From Candidatus Kuenenia stuttgartensis (GTDB taxonomy: Bacteria > Planctomycetota > Planctomycetia > Gemmatales > Gemmataceae): a DNA stretch of 64,000 nt. The stretch covers positions 32,980-96,979 of the forward strand of contig CAMCLK010000014.1 of NCBI GenBank assembly GCA_945875585.1, written 5' to 3'. The translations under genes and the position numbers were made by a program. A model generated the notes under the pieces. That model did not search any database. It saw only the letters and a program-made list of their open reading frames with translations, and was not told where the DNA came from. Each line of letters starts with the position of its first letter. Positions within the stretch are counted from its first letter, which is position 1. Positions 54,865 to 63,600 of this stretch are shown one piece after another.

Positions 54865-56388
54865 TCAGGGTGCGATGGAAAGGGATGAGGCGAACTCGAG
54901 AAAAACCTTCAAGACTTCGGGGTGAAACTGCTTTTCGCTTTCGGCGGCCATGAATGCCAAAGCATCTTGGAGTTTCATCCGCGCTCTGTAAGGCCTGTCG
55001 CTGGTCATCGCATCGAAAGTATCAGCCACAGAAACAACCCGTGCCAGCAAAGGAATGGCATCGCCTTTCAAACCATCGGGGTACCCTAAGCCGTCGTGCC
55101 TTTCGTGGTGCGATCGCGCGATGGCCGCTACTTTCATCAGCCCGGGATGTGATTTCAGGATCTGGTCACCCAGCACAGTGTGTCCGCGCATCTGCTCACG
55201 TTCGCTGTCCGTTAGGTTGCCTTCCTTGCGAAGAATGGAGTCGGCAATGCCTATTTTGCCAATATCGTGCAAAGGTGCACCTAGCCGAACCAGTTCCAAC
55301 TGGTCGGAGGGTAATCCCATGCGTTCGGCAATGAGGGTGGCATAATGGGTCACGCGCATGGTGTGACCGCCCGTGTAGGCGTCACGTAATTCAATGACCT
55401 GACCCAAAACATTGACGGTTTCAAAAAACGTTTCCCGCTGTTTGCGGATCATCTGGGCGCTTTCAATACCGATGGAGATTTGCGCTGCCAGAGCGTTGGC
55501 AAATGCCAGATCACCATTTTCAAAAGGCGCGATATGGGCTGGCCTGTCTAGGTGTAGCACCCCCAAGCGTCGCCTAGGGGTATGCAGCAGCACGCATAGA
55601 ATCGAGGCCATGTTTCCTTCGAAGATACTTGGAGATTTCGATAGTTGTGGGTCTTCCTCGAAACTGCGGCAAAGAGCGGAGCAACCGCGCTCGAAAACAC
55701 GTTCTGCCAGACTTTGACTGTAGGCCCGAGGCCTGCCGGCGCTTTTTTCGCGTTCAACCTGCAGGCGGGGTTTTAATACCGGAGGGGTGCCCTCGGCCAA
55801 GACAATCGCACCACCTTGCGCTCTCAGAACGTTGACTGCGTCCTCAAGCACGTGGGACAGGAAGTCGTCTTCCCTTTCAAGGTGCACCAGATGGCGGCTT
55901 GTATCGAGCAGGGTTACAAACATTTCCCGGGTTTGGCCGGCAAGTTCCCGTTCTCTGGCGACATCGATGAGCGCGTCTTGCCAGTTAGATTTGGTTGTGG
56001 CCTCAACCCAAAGATTTAGTCCTTGGAATAATCCGAGGTCATCGGAAGCCGGTGGCACGGGGACAGGGGATTGGCTGACCGCTTCTGCTTCTATCTCTTC
56101 AATTCGCAAACTCACGCCACCCACCACAACAACATCTTTGCGGTGCAGGGGCCATTGTGCCTTGGTCATACGGGTGCCGTTGACCAAAGTCCCATTGGTG
56201 CTGCCCATGTCGATGAGACGCCAGCCCAGTGGAGTGAGTTTCAACTCTGCATGGACCCTGCTGACAGAGGCGTCGTCGATACAGATCTCAACACCTTCAA
56301 ATCGACCAATACGTGCATTGGCACGCAGCTCCCAGACGCGACCGATGGCAGGTCCGCCGATACCATGCACAACAAGTCGTCCTCGCAA
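54865..56388 (-). CDS. FHA-GAF-HD-GYP signalling protein
   Basis: 507 residues. Residues ~1-95 are an FHA domain (ARIGRFEGVEICIDDASVSR, then DMGSTNGTLVNG) for binding phosphothreonine. Residues ~160-325 form a GAF sensor domain (QGGAIVLAEGTPPVLKP, LGVLHLDRPAHIAPF). The C-terminal HD-GYP domain has APLHDIGKIGI and HHERHDGLGYPDGLKGD, the metal site and GYP motif of cyclic-di-GMP phosphodiesterases. It may link protein phosphorylation to cyclic-di-GMP breakdown. Confidence 0.9.
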   Translation of the reverse strand: MRGRLVVHGIGGPAIGRVWELRANARIGRFEGVEICIDDASVSRVHAELKLTPLGWRLIDMGSTNGTLVNGTRMTKAQWPLHRKDVVVVGGVSLRIEEIEAEAVSQSPVPVPPASDDLGLFQGLNLWVEATTKSNWQDALIDVARERELAGQTREMFVTLLDTSRHLVHLEREDDFLSHVLEDAVNVLRAQGGAIVLAEGTPPVLKPRLQVEREKSAGRPRAYSQSLAERVFERGCSALCRSFEEDPQLSKSPSIFEGNMASILCVLLHTPRRRLGVLHLDRPAHIAPFENGDLAFANALAAQISIGIESAQMIRKQRETFFETVNVLGQVIELRDAYTGGHTMRVTHYATLIAERMGLPSDQLELVRLGAPLHDIGKIGIADSILRKEGNLTDSEREQMRGHTVLGDQILKSHPGLMKVAAIARSHHERHDGLGYPDGLKGDAIPLLARVVSVADTFDAMTSDRPYRARMKLQDALAFMAAESEKQFHPEVLKVFLEFASSLSIAP

Positions 56389-56555
56389 GGCTGAGATCCT
56401 CCGTTTATAGCCCGTTGCGGGCCCGGGGTATTCATGGTGGCCTTTAAGATTGTGGCAGGCTTGTAACTGTGCCTGATCAAAAAAAGCCCGACCTTGCCCA
56501 AGGCAGCCAGCGGCCAGATTCCTATCATGATGTTATACCAAATGGAGGCGCAGCC

Positions 56556-56996
56556 ATGACTCTCTTTTCACCGTGGTCCTCATCTGTTGCAGTTCTGGTT
56601 ATTGCCTGCTGTTCGGTGATTGGGTTCCAGCCCAAAGTGCCATCTATCGAAGGCCAATGGCAAGCCGTTGGTGGCATGCGATCTGGTCGTGAGCTTGGAC
56701 CCGATTATCTTGCAACCATCACCGTGACCGTTGCCAATGGCATCATGACAATTGCTGAACCGGGTATTGCAGAAAAGGCAACTGTTGTCAGGTTGGCTCC
56801 GGGTAATCCTGGCCAGATCGACCTTGAGGTTACTGTTGGTGGTAAGAAAGTCATGCTGGAAGGGATCTATCAGATTCAAGACAATCAGTGGACCCTGTGC
56901 GTTAGCAAATCGCAGGAACGTGGCGTTTCAAGGCCTAAATCGTTCGAGGCGACAGGCGAAGGGATCTCACTTTTGAAGCTCAAGCGTGCCAGCTAG
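56556..56996 (+). CDS. TIGR03067-like secreted protein
   Basis: 146 residues with a signal peptide. IEGQWQAVGGMRSGRELG at the start, IDLEVTVGGKKVMLEGIYQI in the middle and RPKSFEATGEG at the end match the TIGR03067 domain, found mainly in Gemmata-type planctomycetes. Its function is unknown. The ATG at 56556 has ggagg 7 bases upstream. Confidence 0.75.
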   Translation: MTLFSPWSSSVAVLVIACCSVIGFQPKVPSIEGQWQAVGGMRSGRELGPDYLATITVTVANGIMTIAEPGIAEKATVVRLAPGNPGQIDLEVTVGGKKVMLEGIYQIQDNQWTLCVSKSQERGVSRPKSFEATGEGISLLKLKRAS

Positions 56997-57166
56997 TCGC
57001 TTTCTGCCCAATAACCGGACGCACTTCCTAAGACCAGCGATGGGCATCTTATTTCGTGAGAACGGCTCAACAGGGGCATTGAAAAGGTTTATCAGTTGCC
57101 ATTGCCATGTTGTTCCGGGTGTCCACGTAACGGTTTAGAAAAATATCGAACTTGGAGCCATTCACA

Positions 57167-58012
57167 ATGACCACAACCCTGATTCGCGTAGGCCATAGCC
57201 CCGATCCAGACGACGCATTCATGTTTTACGCGCTTGCTCATGGCAAGATCGCCACGGGTGACCTTGAATTCCGCCACGAGCTTCAGGACATCGAAACACT
57301 GAACCAACGTGCTCGCCGCCGCGAACTTGAAGTCACGGCTGTCAGCCTGCATGCCTACCCCTATATCGCCGCAGATTATGCGTTGCTTCCCACGGGTTGC
57401 AGCATGGGAGACCAGTACGGCCCGATGGTTGTTGCCCGGCATCCCATGACTGTCGATGAATTGCGTGCATCCACGATTGCCATTCCAGGCATTCTGACAA
57501 CAGCCTTCCTCACACTGAACCTGCTCTTGGGCCGCGACTTCAAATATGTGGTAGTGCCGTTTGATCAGATTCTTGAAGAAGTTTCCTCCGGCAGGGTCGA
57601 TGCAGGCCTCATCATTCATGAGGGCCAGCTCACCTTCGGCACTCTTGGCCTTCATCTGGTAGTTGATCTGGGCGTTTGGTGGCAGGAATCGACGGGTCTT
57701 CCCCTTCCGCTAGGTGGTAATGTTGTACGCCGCGATCTGGGAAACGACCTGATCGTGCGCGTGAGCCGGTTGTTGCGACAAAGCATTCAGTATGCGCTCG
57801 ACCATCGGTCCGACGCGCTCGACTATGCCCTACAGTACGGGCGTGATCTCGATGGCCCATTGGCGGATCGATTCGTCGGCATGTATGTGAATAAATGGAC
57901 TCTCGATTATGGCGATCGTGGCCGCGCCGCTGTGCGTGAGCTGTTGAGGCGGGGCGCGGAGGCCGGAATTGTTCCCACGCTGCCATCCGTTGATTTTGTC
58001 AACGACGCCTGA
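57167..58012 (+). CDS. mqnD: 1,4-dihydroxy-6-naphthoate synthase (menaquinone, futalosine route)
   Basis: 281 residues with a periplasmic-binding-protein fold. The start IRVGHSPDPDDAFMFYAL is the MqnD signature; VSLHAYPYIAADYALLPTGC and VDAGLIIHEGQLTF, with the catalytic His, also fit. MqnD cleaves cyclic dehypoxanthine futalosine to 1,4-dihydroxy-6-naphthoate. The organism therefore probably makes menaquinone by the futalosine route. ggag lies 9 bases before ATG 57167. The end overlaps the convergent antiporter gene by 14 bases. Confidence 0.9.
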   Translation: MTTTLIRVGHSPDPDDAFMFYALAHGKIATGDLEFRHELQDIETLNQRARRRELEVTAVSLHAYPYIAADYALLPTGCSMGDQYGPMVVARHPMTVDELRASTIAIPGILTTAFLTLNLLLGRDFKYVVVPFDQILEEVSSGRVDAGLIIHEGQLTFGTLGLHLVVDLGVWWQESTGLPLPLGGNVVRRDLGNDLIVRVSRLLRQSIQYALDHRSDALDYALQYGRDLDGPLADRFVGMYVNKWTLDYGDRGRAAVRELLRRGAEAGIVPTLPSVDFVNDA

Positions 58013-59345
58013 GCCAACCGGTTTCTTGCAACGGGCCTTCAAACTCGGTGCCCCGAGCTAGTAACACAATCAATGGCGTGGTCATGATGGTGGTGGTTAG
58101 TGCCATCAAAACCAGCATGGTGAACAAGGTATCAGGCACCACCCCCAGATCTTTCCCCACATTGATAACAATAAGCTCCATGAGCGCGCGCGTGTTCATA
58201 AGAACCCCCACGCACGCCGATTCTCTCCACGAAAACCCGGAGAAACGCGCTGCCAAGCCGCAACCAACCAGCTTGCCAGTCACGGCGCAGGCAAGTACCA
58301 GCAACGCCAAAAAGCACATTTCAACTCCTGCAAGCGATCCGATACGCGTTCGTGTGCCGGTGTAGGCAAAGAAGATGGGCAGGAAAAAGGCTGTCACGAA
58401 ATGACGCATGCGCGTTTGGATTCCACGCGACAAGCGTTCGTCTCCGCTTAAAACGGCACCGGCAAGAAACGAGCCAAAAATAGCAAATATGCCTATCAGG
58501 CTGGTGAGCACCGCGCAACCAAAAGCAAAGATCAGCACGCCGGAAAAGAGCCCCAACGACACTTCTCCATTGTTTGCGTCAAGGCTCGACCGCACCAAGC
58601 GCAACGCCAGAGGCCTGATGATGAATACAAGTGCGATCAACAGTCCGACAGTAAGACCTGCCATGGCCAGACCCTGCACCCAAGCCTGTCCAGCAGCGCC
58701 CACCTTCACAAATGTGGCGATAGTTGCCAAGAGGATCCAGCCGGTGGCATCGTCCATGGCAGCAGACGCAATGGTGATGCTGGCCAATCGCGTGCGCGCG
58801 GCGCCCCACTCCACCAGTAGCCTGCCAAGGATTGGCAGAGCCGTTATGGCCATGGAAACGGCAAGAAAGAGCTGGAAACTACCAAAATCAGGACCTGCCG
58901 ATCCTTCCGGAATCAACCGGGGGTAAAGAATGATGGCTAGTCCCGCACCCAGTGTCATGGGCAAGGCAATGCCAGCAAGGGAAATGGACGCTGTTGCCAT
59001 GCCAGAGGGAACGAGATGGCTGAAATCAAATTCCAATCCAATCACAAAAAGAAGCAGGACTAGACCAATCTGACTGAGTATTTTCACAATGATCGGCATC
59101 AGGCCCTGAGGCACCCCGTGCATGGCGGAGGGGTCGAAAAGTGCCAAATGTATTTCGGGCGCCAACCAGCCGAGAAGAGATGGCCCAAGGAGCAGCCCAG
59201 CGACGATTTCCCCAATGACTTCGGGTTGTCCAATGCGTCTGGCGAGCATTCCCATGACGCGCGCGGCGGCAATAATGAGACCCACTTGCAGCAGCAGAAG
59301 CAGAAGTACCTGCTCAATTTCAATCGATTTTACATCAATCAGCAT
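57999..59345 (-). CDS. Cation:proton antiporter (CPA2 family)
   Basis: About 448 residues and 12-13 membrane helices: VGLIIAAARVMGMLARRIGQP followed by EVIGEIVAGLLLGP, the typical CPA2 start; later AAMDDATGWILLA with the Asp-Asp of the ion site. No C-terminal TrkA-N domain is present. It exchanges Na+ or K+ for protons. The start overlaps the MarR gene end by 11 bases, with ggaagg upstream, so the two are co-translated. Confidence 0.9.
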   Translation of the reverse strand: MLIDVKSIEIEQVLLLLLLQVGLIIAAARVMGMLARRIGQPEVIGEIVAGLLLGPSLLGWLAPEIHLALFDPSAMHGVPQGLMPIIVKILSQIGLVLLLFVIGLEFDFSHLVPSGMATASISLAGIALPMTLGAGLAIILYPRLIPEGSAGPDFGSFQLFLAVSMAITALPILGRLLVEWGAARTRLASITIASAAMDDATGWILLATIATFVKVGAAGQAWVQGLAMAGLTVGLLIALVFIIRPLALRLVRSSLDANNGEVSLGLFSGVLIFAFGCAVLTSLIGIFAIFGSFLAGAVLSGDERLSRGIQTRMRHFVTAFFLPIFFAYTGTRTRIGSLAGVEMCFLALLVLACAVTGKLVGCGLAARFSGFSWRESACVGVLMNTRALMELIVINVGKDLGVVPDTLFTMLVLMALTTTIMTTPLIVLLARGTEFEGPLQETGWLRRR

Positions 59346-59835
59346 GGTGAGCCTTCCAGTGGCTGTCATCGGGTTCGTGAGGGTTTCCAGCAGCACTCAA
59401 AGCGGCAATCAGTGCATTCAATTCATTGGCGGGCAAGTGCCCTAGTTGGCGTTCATGAACAGCCGCCAACGGGCCTGCCAACTGTTGCAAGAGGCTGTTG
59501 CCAGCGGGTGTGAGCCTGATGCGTATATTCCGCCTGTCGGAGTCGTCCCTTTGGCGTTCCACCCATGTGCGTTCTTCGAGTTTGTTCACAAGCCGTGTGA
59601 TGTCTGGGGCGCGTGAAATAAGGCGAGAAGCCAGTTCAAGCGTGCCCATAGACCCAGGCAGCGCGGCGCGTAGGAGCCGAAGCGTGTTGTACTGCTGTGA
59701 ACTCAACTCATACGCGGCAAACAGTTCTTCTTCGATCAATTTGAGCCGGTCGTAGACGCGCCAAAGACGTAAGTACCCTTCCTGAGCAGGGGAATCGAAG
59801 CGTGGCGCCCGTGGTGTTAAGTCGTCTCGGCTCAT
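59335..59835 (-). CDS. MarR-family transcription regulator
   Basis: 166 residues. The winged helix reads YELSSQQYNTLRLLRAALPG, MGTLELASRLISRAPDITRLVNKLEER and a wing VERQRDDSDRRNIRIRLTPAG. It probably controls its own operon, including the overlapping antiporter gene, in response to a small ligand. Confidence 0.9.
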   Translation of the reverse strand: MSRDDLTPRAPRFDSPAQEGYLRLWRVYDRLKLIEEELFAAYELSSQQYNTLRLLRAALPGSMGTLELASRLISRAPDITRLVNKLEERTWVERQRDDSDRRNIRIRLTPAGNSLLQQLAGPLAAVHERQLGHLPANELNALIAALSAAGNPHEPDDSHWKAHHAD

Positions 59836-59866
59836 GGAGACAGCATAATCGGATCGAATAGATGTT

Positions 59867-60211
59867 TCAACAACCTTTTGCGCCGGTCAGAATTTCCTGC
59901 AATTCCTTCACAAAAACACTGCGGGGCACCACGCGTGTGCACCCTGCTTCACGGGCATTCCGCAATAGCTCGGCCTGAACATGTGGACCGTAAGCCACCA
60001 CTGGAAACCGCCCAGCACTCGCAGCCATCACGGTAGAGGCATCCATGGCATCCAAATCCAGAAGGATCAGGCTCACTTCGGCTGTGGAATTCAGGGCAGC
60101 CGTTAGTTCCGCGGCGTTGCGCGCCTGTGACATAGACAGGCCGCAGGCAATTCCTTCGGCACGAATGCGGCTGAAAAACAGAAGGTCTTCGCCAACAGAG
60201 AGCACATGCAT
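59867..60211 (-). CDS. Receiver-like domain protein
   Basis: 114 residues. The fold pattern is that of a response-regulator receiver: VLSVGEDLLFFSRI, then the phosphoacceptor-like strand SLILLDLDAMDAS and VVAYGPHVQAELL. The usual acidic pair in the first loop is weak and the conserved lysine before the last helix is replaced (TRVVPRSVF), so normal phosphorylation is doubtful. aggagg lies 7 bases before ATG 60211. First gene of the receiver/MarR/antiporter group. Confidence 0.7.
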   Translation of the reverse strand: MHVLSVGEDLLFFSRIRAEGIACGLSMSQARNAAELTAALNSTAEVSLILLDLDAMDASTVMAASAGRFPVVAYGPHVQAELLRNAREAGCTRVVPRSVFVKELQEILTGAKGC

Positions 60212-60271
60212 GAACTTTCCTCCTGCTGGGTATGGTAGGCTCAATAACCAACCGCTGCGAGGCTAACCACA

Positions 60272-60670
60272 ATGCAAATGCCCGGACCATGGATTGTTTT
60301 GTTTGGTGCGATTGTGGTGGAGGTGTGTGCCACCATCCTCCTCAAACGCAGCAACGGCATGTCGCAACCCCTTTTTGCAGTACTTGCCGTCACTTGTTAT
60401 TTGTTGGCCATTTGGCTTTTTTCGCTGGTTCAACGCGTTTTGCCGATGGGAATTGTCTACGCTCTATGGTCTGGGCTTGGGATGGTACTGGTCACCATTG
60501 CTGCTTGGTTGCTCTGGAATGAAACGATTCACCCTTGGGGATTGCTGGGTATGGCTTTGATTGCGCTGGGCGCCATTATATTGCAGGGAACTTCACCAAT
60601 TGCAGAAAAGGACAGGGCCCATTCTGTTACTTCAACTCACGAGAAAGATTCATCGGAAGCAGCTCCCTGA
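60272..60670 (+). CDS. Small multidrug resistance family transporter
   Basis: 132 residues, four membrane helices. The key acidic residue of helix 1 is in IVVEVCATILLKRSNG. Helix 3 (VYALWSGLGMVLVTIAAWLL) is the family signature. It works as a dimer and exchanges cationic drugs or guanidinium for protons; the WSGLG form fits both EmrE-like and guanidinium exporters, and no guanidine riboswitch was seen upstream. Divergent from the receiver gene. Confidence 0.88.
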   Translation: MQMPGPWIVLFGAIVVEVCATILLKRSNGMSQPLFAVLAVTCYLLAIWLFSLVQRVLPMGIVYALWSGLGMVLVTIAAWLLWNETIHPWGLLGMALIALGAIILQGTSPIAEKDRAHSVTSTHEKDSSEAAP

Positions 60671-63600
60671 GCGTGATCATCCTTTGTCCATTTACGTGAT
60701 TTTTTGCGGCCATGCACATCGCTGTAAGCAAGTACAAGGGCCCCGGCCAAGGGAAGCAGGCCCGCACTATATTCCAGTGACATAGGCTCCAGCCAGACCT
60801 CGTCAGCATCAATGTCACTCTTTACATGCTGAACAGGTTGGGCCACCAAATGTTGCACATCAGGCATGGCAATACTGCTGGTCTGCATGTTTGGCTGTGG
60901 CGCCACGGCTCCTGCTGGTGGTTGGGCTTTCTGTGCGGCGGGCGCCATGGGAGCGGGTTTGGCGCCACCCGGCATGGGGATTGGTTTGGCATTATCGGTG
61001 CTGAATGCCTCGATCCAGGGTTTGAGTTTCTGTTCCACTGGAGCAATGACGCCTCTGAGGATGCTTCCCAACGCCATGGCCGCATCTTTGGAAGACGCCA
61101 TCAGCGTCCGGGCGCCAGCACTCGATCTGGTTCGAGCAGATACGCCCCTGCCCAGTGCCGAGGGAGTCAACGACACCGTGCTGGAGCGTCCGCCCACAAA
61201 GAAAGCAGATGAGCCAGCGCTTGAAGAAAAATCGGTGGCTTTTTCGGTGCGCGCTAATTCTGACAGGGTTTGCGACGCTTGAACCAATGACCCCGATGTT
61301 GTCGCGATGGTTTGTGATGCTGTGGTTGGCGTTGTGGGAGCAATTACAGGTGTTGTGGTGTCTGTCGGGTTGGATGCAGAAGTTGGAGCGCTTACTGTCA
61401 CGGCAAAAACAGTACCATTAAGATTAGCTAGTGTTGGAGTAGAAGTCGAATCAAAAAGCACGATGACCGTTCCGGTAGCAAGATCCACAACAGGGGCATT
61501 GCCGCCAGAAGAAAAAACGCGATCGTAGGTGTTGGTCAGTGGGTTGAAGTAGAAAAGTTGAATCGACTGATCGGAGCTTCCTGTAAAAGCAAATGAAGCG
61601 CTAACAAATGCAGTCGGATCAGTGATGGGATTCACGCCAGAAGCGCGTAGATCAAGAAATTGAACAGAATCTAATTCCGATGTGGAAATCGGCAAAGGCT
61701 TTGGTTCCGGGTTTTTGGCATAACCAGTCAAGAACAGTGCGCGCTCATCGATACCAATACCAGGCACTTGGTTAAAGACGGCTTGAATCAGCGGCCGCTT
61801 GTTGGCATTGGCATCAGGAAACAAACTCAGTGCCAGCACGGAGGAATTGATGTCTCCACGAACAAAAACAGGTGTTGTCGAAGACAGATTTTGTTGAGTG
61901 ATCTGGCGCGGACTGAGAGCAACAATAGAAACCTCGGAAAGTCCAAAAAGGAAGGATCCGCCTTCGGCCGAATCCTTGATCAGCACATTGGCTAGATAAT
62001 TTCTATCCAAAGTATAGGTGTGAGTGCCGAACACATCAAACGTATTAGGTTGGGTGAGGGAAGGGAGAATTTCAAGTGCTTCAAGTTGATCAAACGGGAT
62101 CGAGCTGCCACTTTCACCCCAATTGACGTGGGCTTCGTAGTCTGAAATCGACCCGCCAGTTATGTCGGTAAACGATGCAAGCAGTACGCGGTTGGGAACA
62201 TTTGTCGCGAATTGGTAGAAATTAACAGGCGGGTTGAATTCCGCGGGAGCAACGACATTGAGAGGTCCATCTGAAACCCATGTTGATGAAGCAAGGCCGA
62301 TTCCAAGATTACCAACTGAGTCTCGAAGATTGGCACCGCTAACAAGGAATTGATAGCTGCCTTCAACACCTGTTCGTGTTCCTAAGTTGCCAATACTGTA
62401 CGACGCGTATTTGGTTTGCGTTATTAGTAGCGCGTTTCCTAATGGAAAGTTTTTGTCGTTACGCAACAAGCGAATGCCTGGCTCCAACTGCATGGGCGAC
62501 GATAAAGGCTTGCTAAGCTCAATACTGATTGAGTCAACAGGTGTGGTGCGAGGGGATGCGATCTCGCCAACCGACAGCACTAGAAGCGGTGTGGTGTCGA
62601 CCGAGAAATAGCCGTAGGACACAGATTCGCCGGGGGCAGCGATCTGATTGCCAGCAGCATCTGAAATGGTCGCGGTTGGTGAAAGTTCAAGAGACAAAGT
62701 ACCTCGACCAATGGAGTTGACCGAGACAAGAACAGAGGAAATGGCGCTCCCTGTCAACGGTCCACCATCTGCCCGAGTAATACTGTTGAGAGATGCTGTT
62801 AAATTTTGCCCAGGCATGGCCGGAAGGGGTAAAGGAATGAACTCGTTGTTGGTAATGATGGAAAAGTCGAACGGATCAATACCCAACACTGGTTCACTGA
62901 ACGTAACAAGGAATTTCTGGCTCGAAACATAGGTTGTTGGGTTACTTAGCTTGCCTGTGCCAATGCTTAACAATGTTGGCGGAGTTGTGTCGACGGTAGC
63001 GCCAATAGTGGAATTAAACGAAATCCGGTTAGAGATTGCGGAGCCATTCCCTGCCAAGTCGACAACTGCATTCGGATTCAGGAGCAGCTCCACAGGTCCT
63101 GAGCTGATAGGCGCAAGCGTGAAGTGATATTGGTAGGCAGCATCCGGTCCGCTGATGGCTGAAACGGTGGCATTGATGAGTTTGAAATCGCTGGCTAGCA
63201 ATGTGCCTGAAATTGTTTCATTAAAGGAAATAGTGCCACTGTACGTTAGTTCACTATTTGGTGATGATAACATTGCATTATTTGATACGCCAACTGTAGT
63301 TCCCGAGCCAGTGCCAGTTGATCCGCTGCCTGAAGATCCTGAAAGATTAGTTCCGCCATCTGTGATAGGTTGACCACCGCCTGATAAATTCATACTAGAC
63401 GATCCGCCGCCTGTCGATCCTGTGTTATTTGACCCGCCACCTGATGGCGGCTGGTTTTGTGTGCCTGAACTAGATGGTGTTGGCGTGGGGTTTAATGAAA
63501 TGGTTGGCACAGGTGCTAGGGTGTCTGATACGAATGTGATAGCGGTGGCTGATGTTGCGCTGTTTCCCGCGAAGTCTTTGATATTTGGAGCGTTGAGCGA

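Noticed and set aside
60200..60275. Guanidine riboswitch before the SMR transporter gene
   Set aside because: The gap to the divergent gene is about 60 bases and shows no matching structure.
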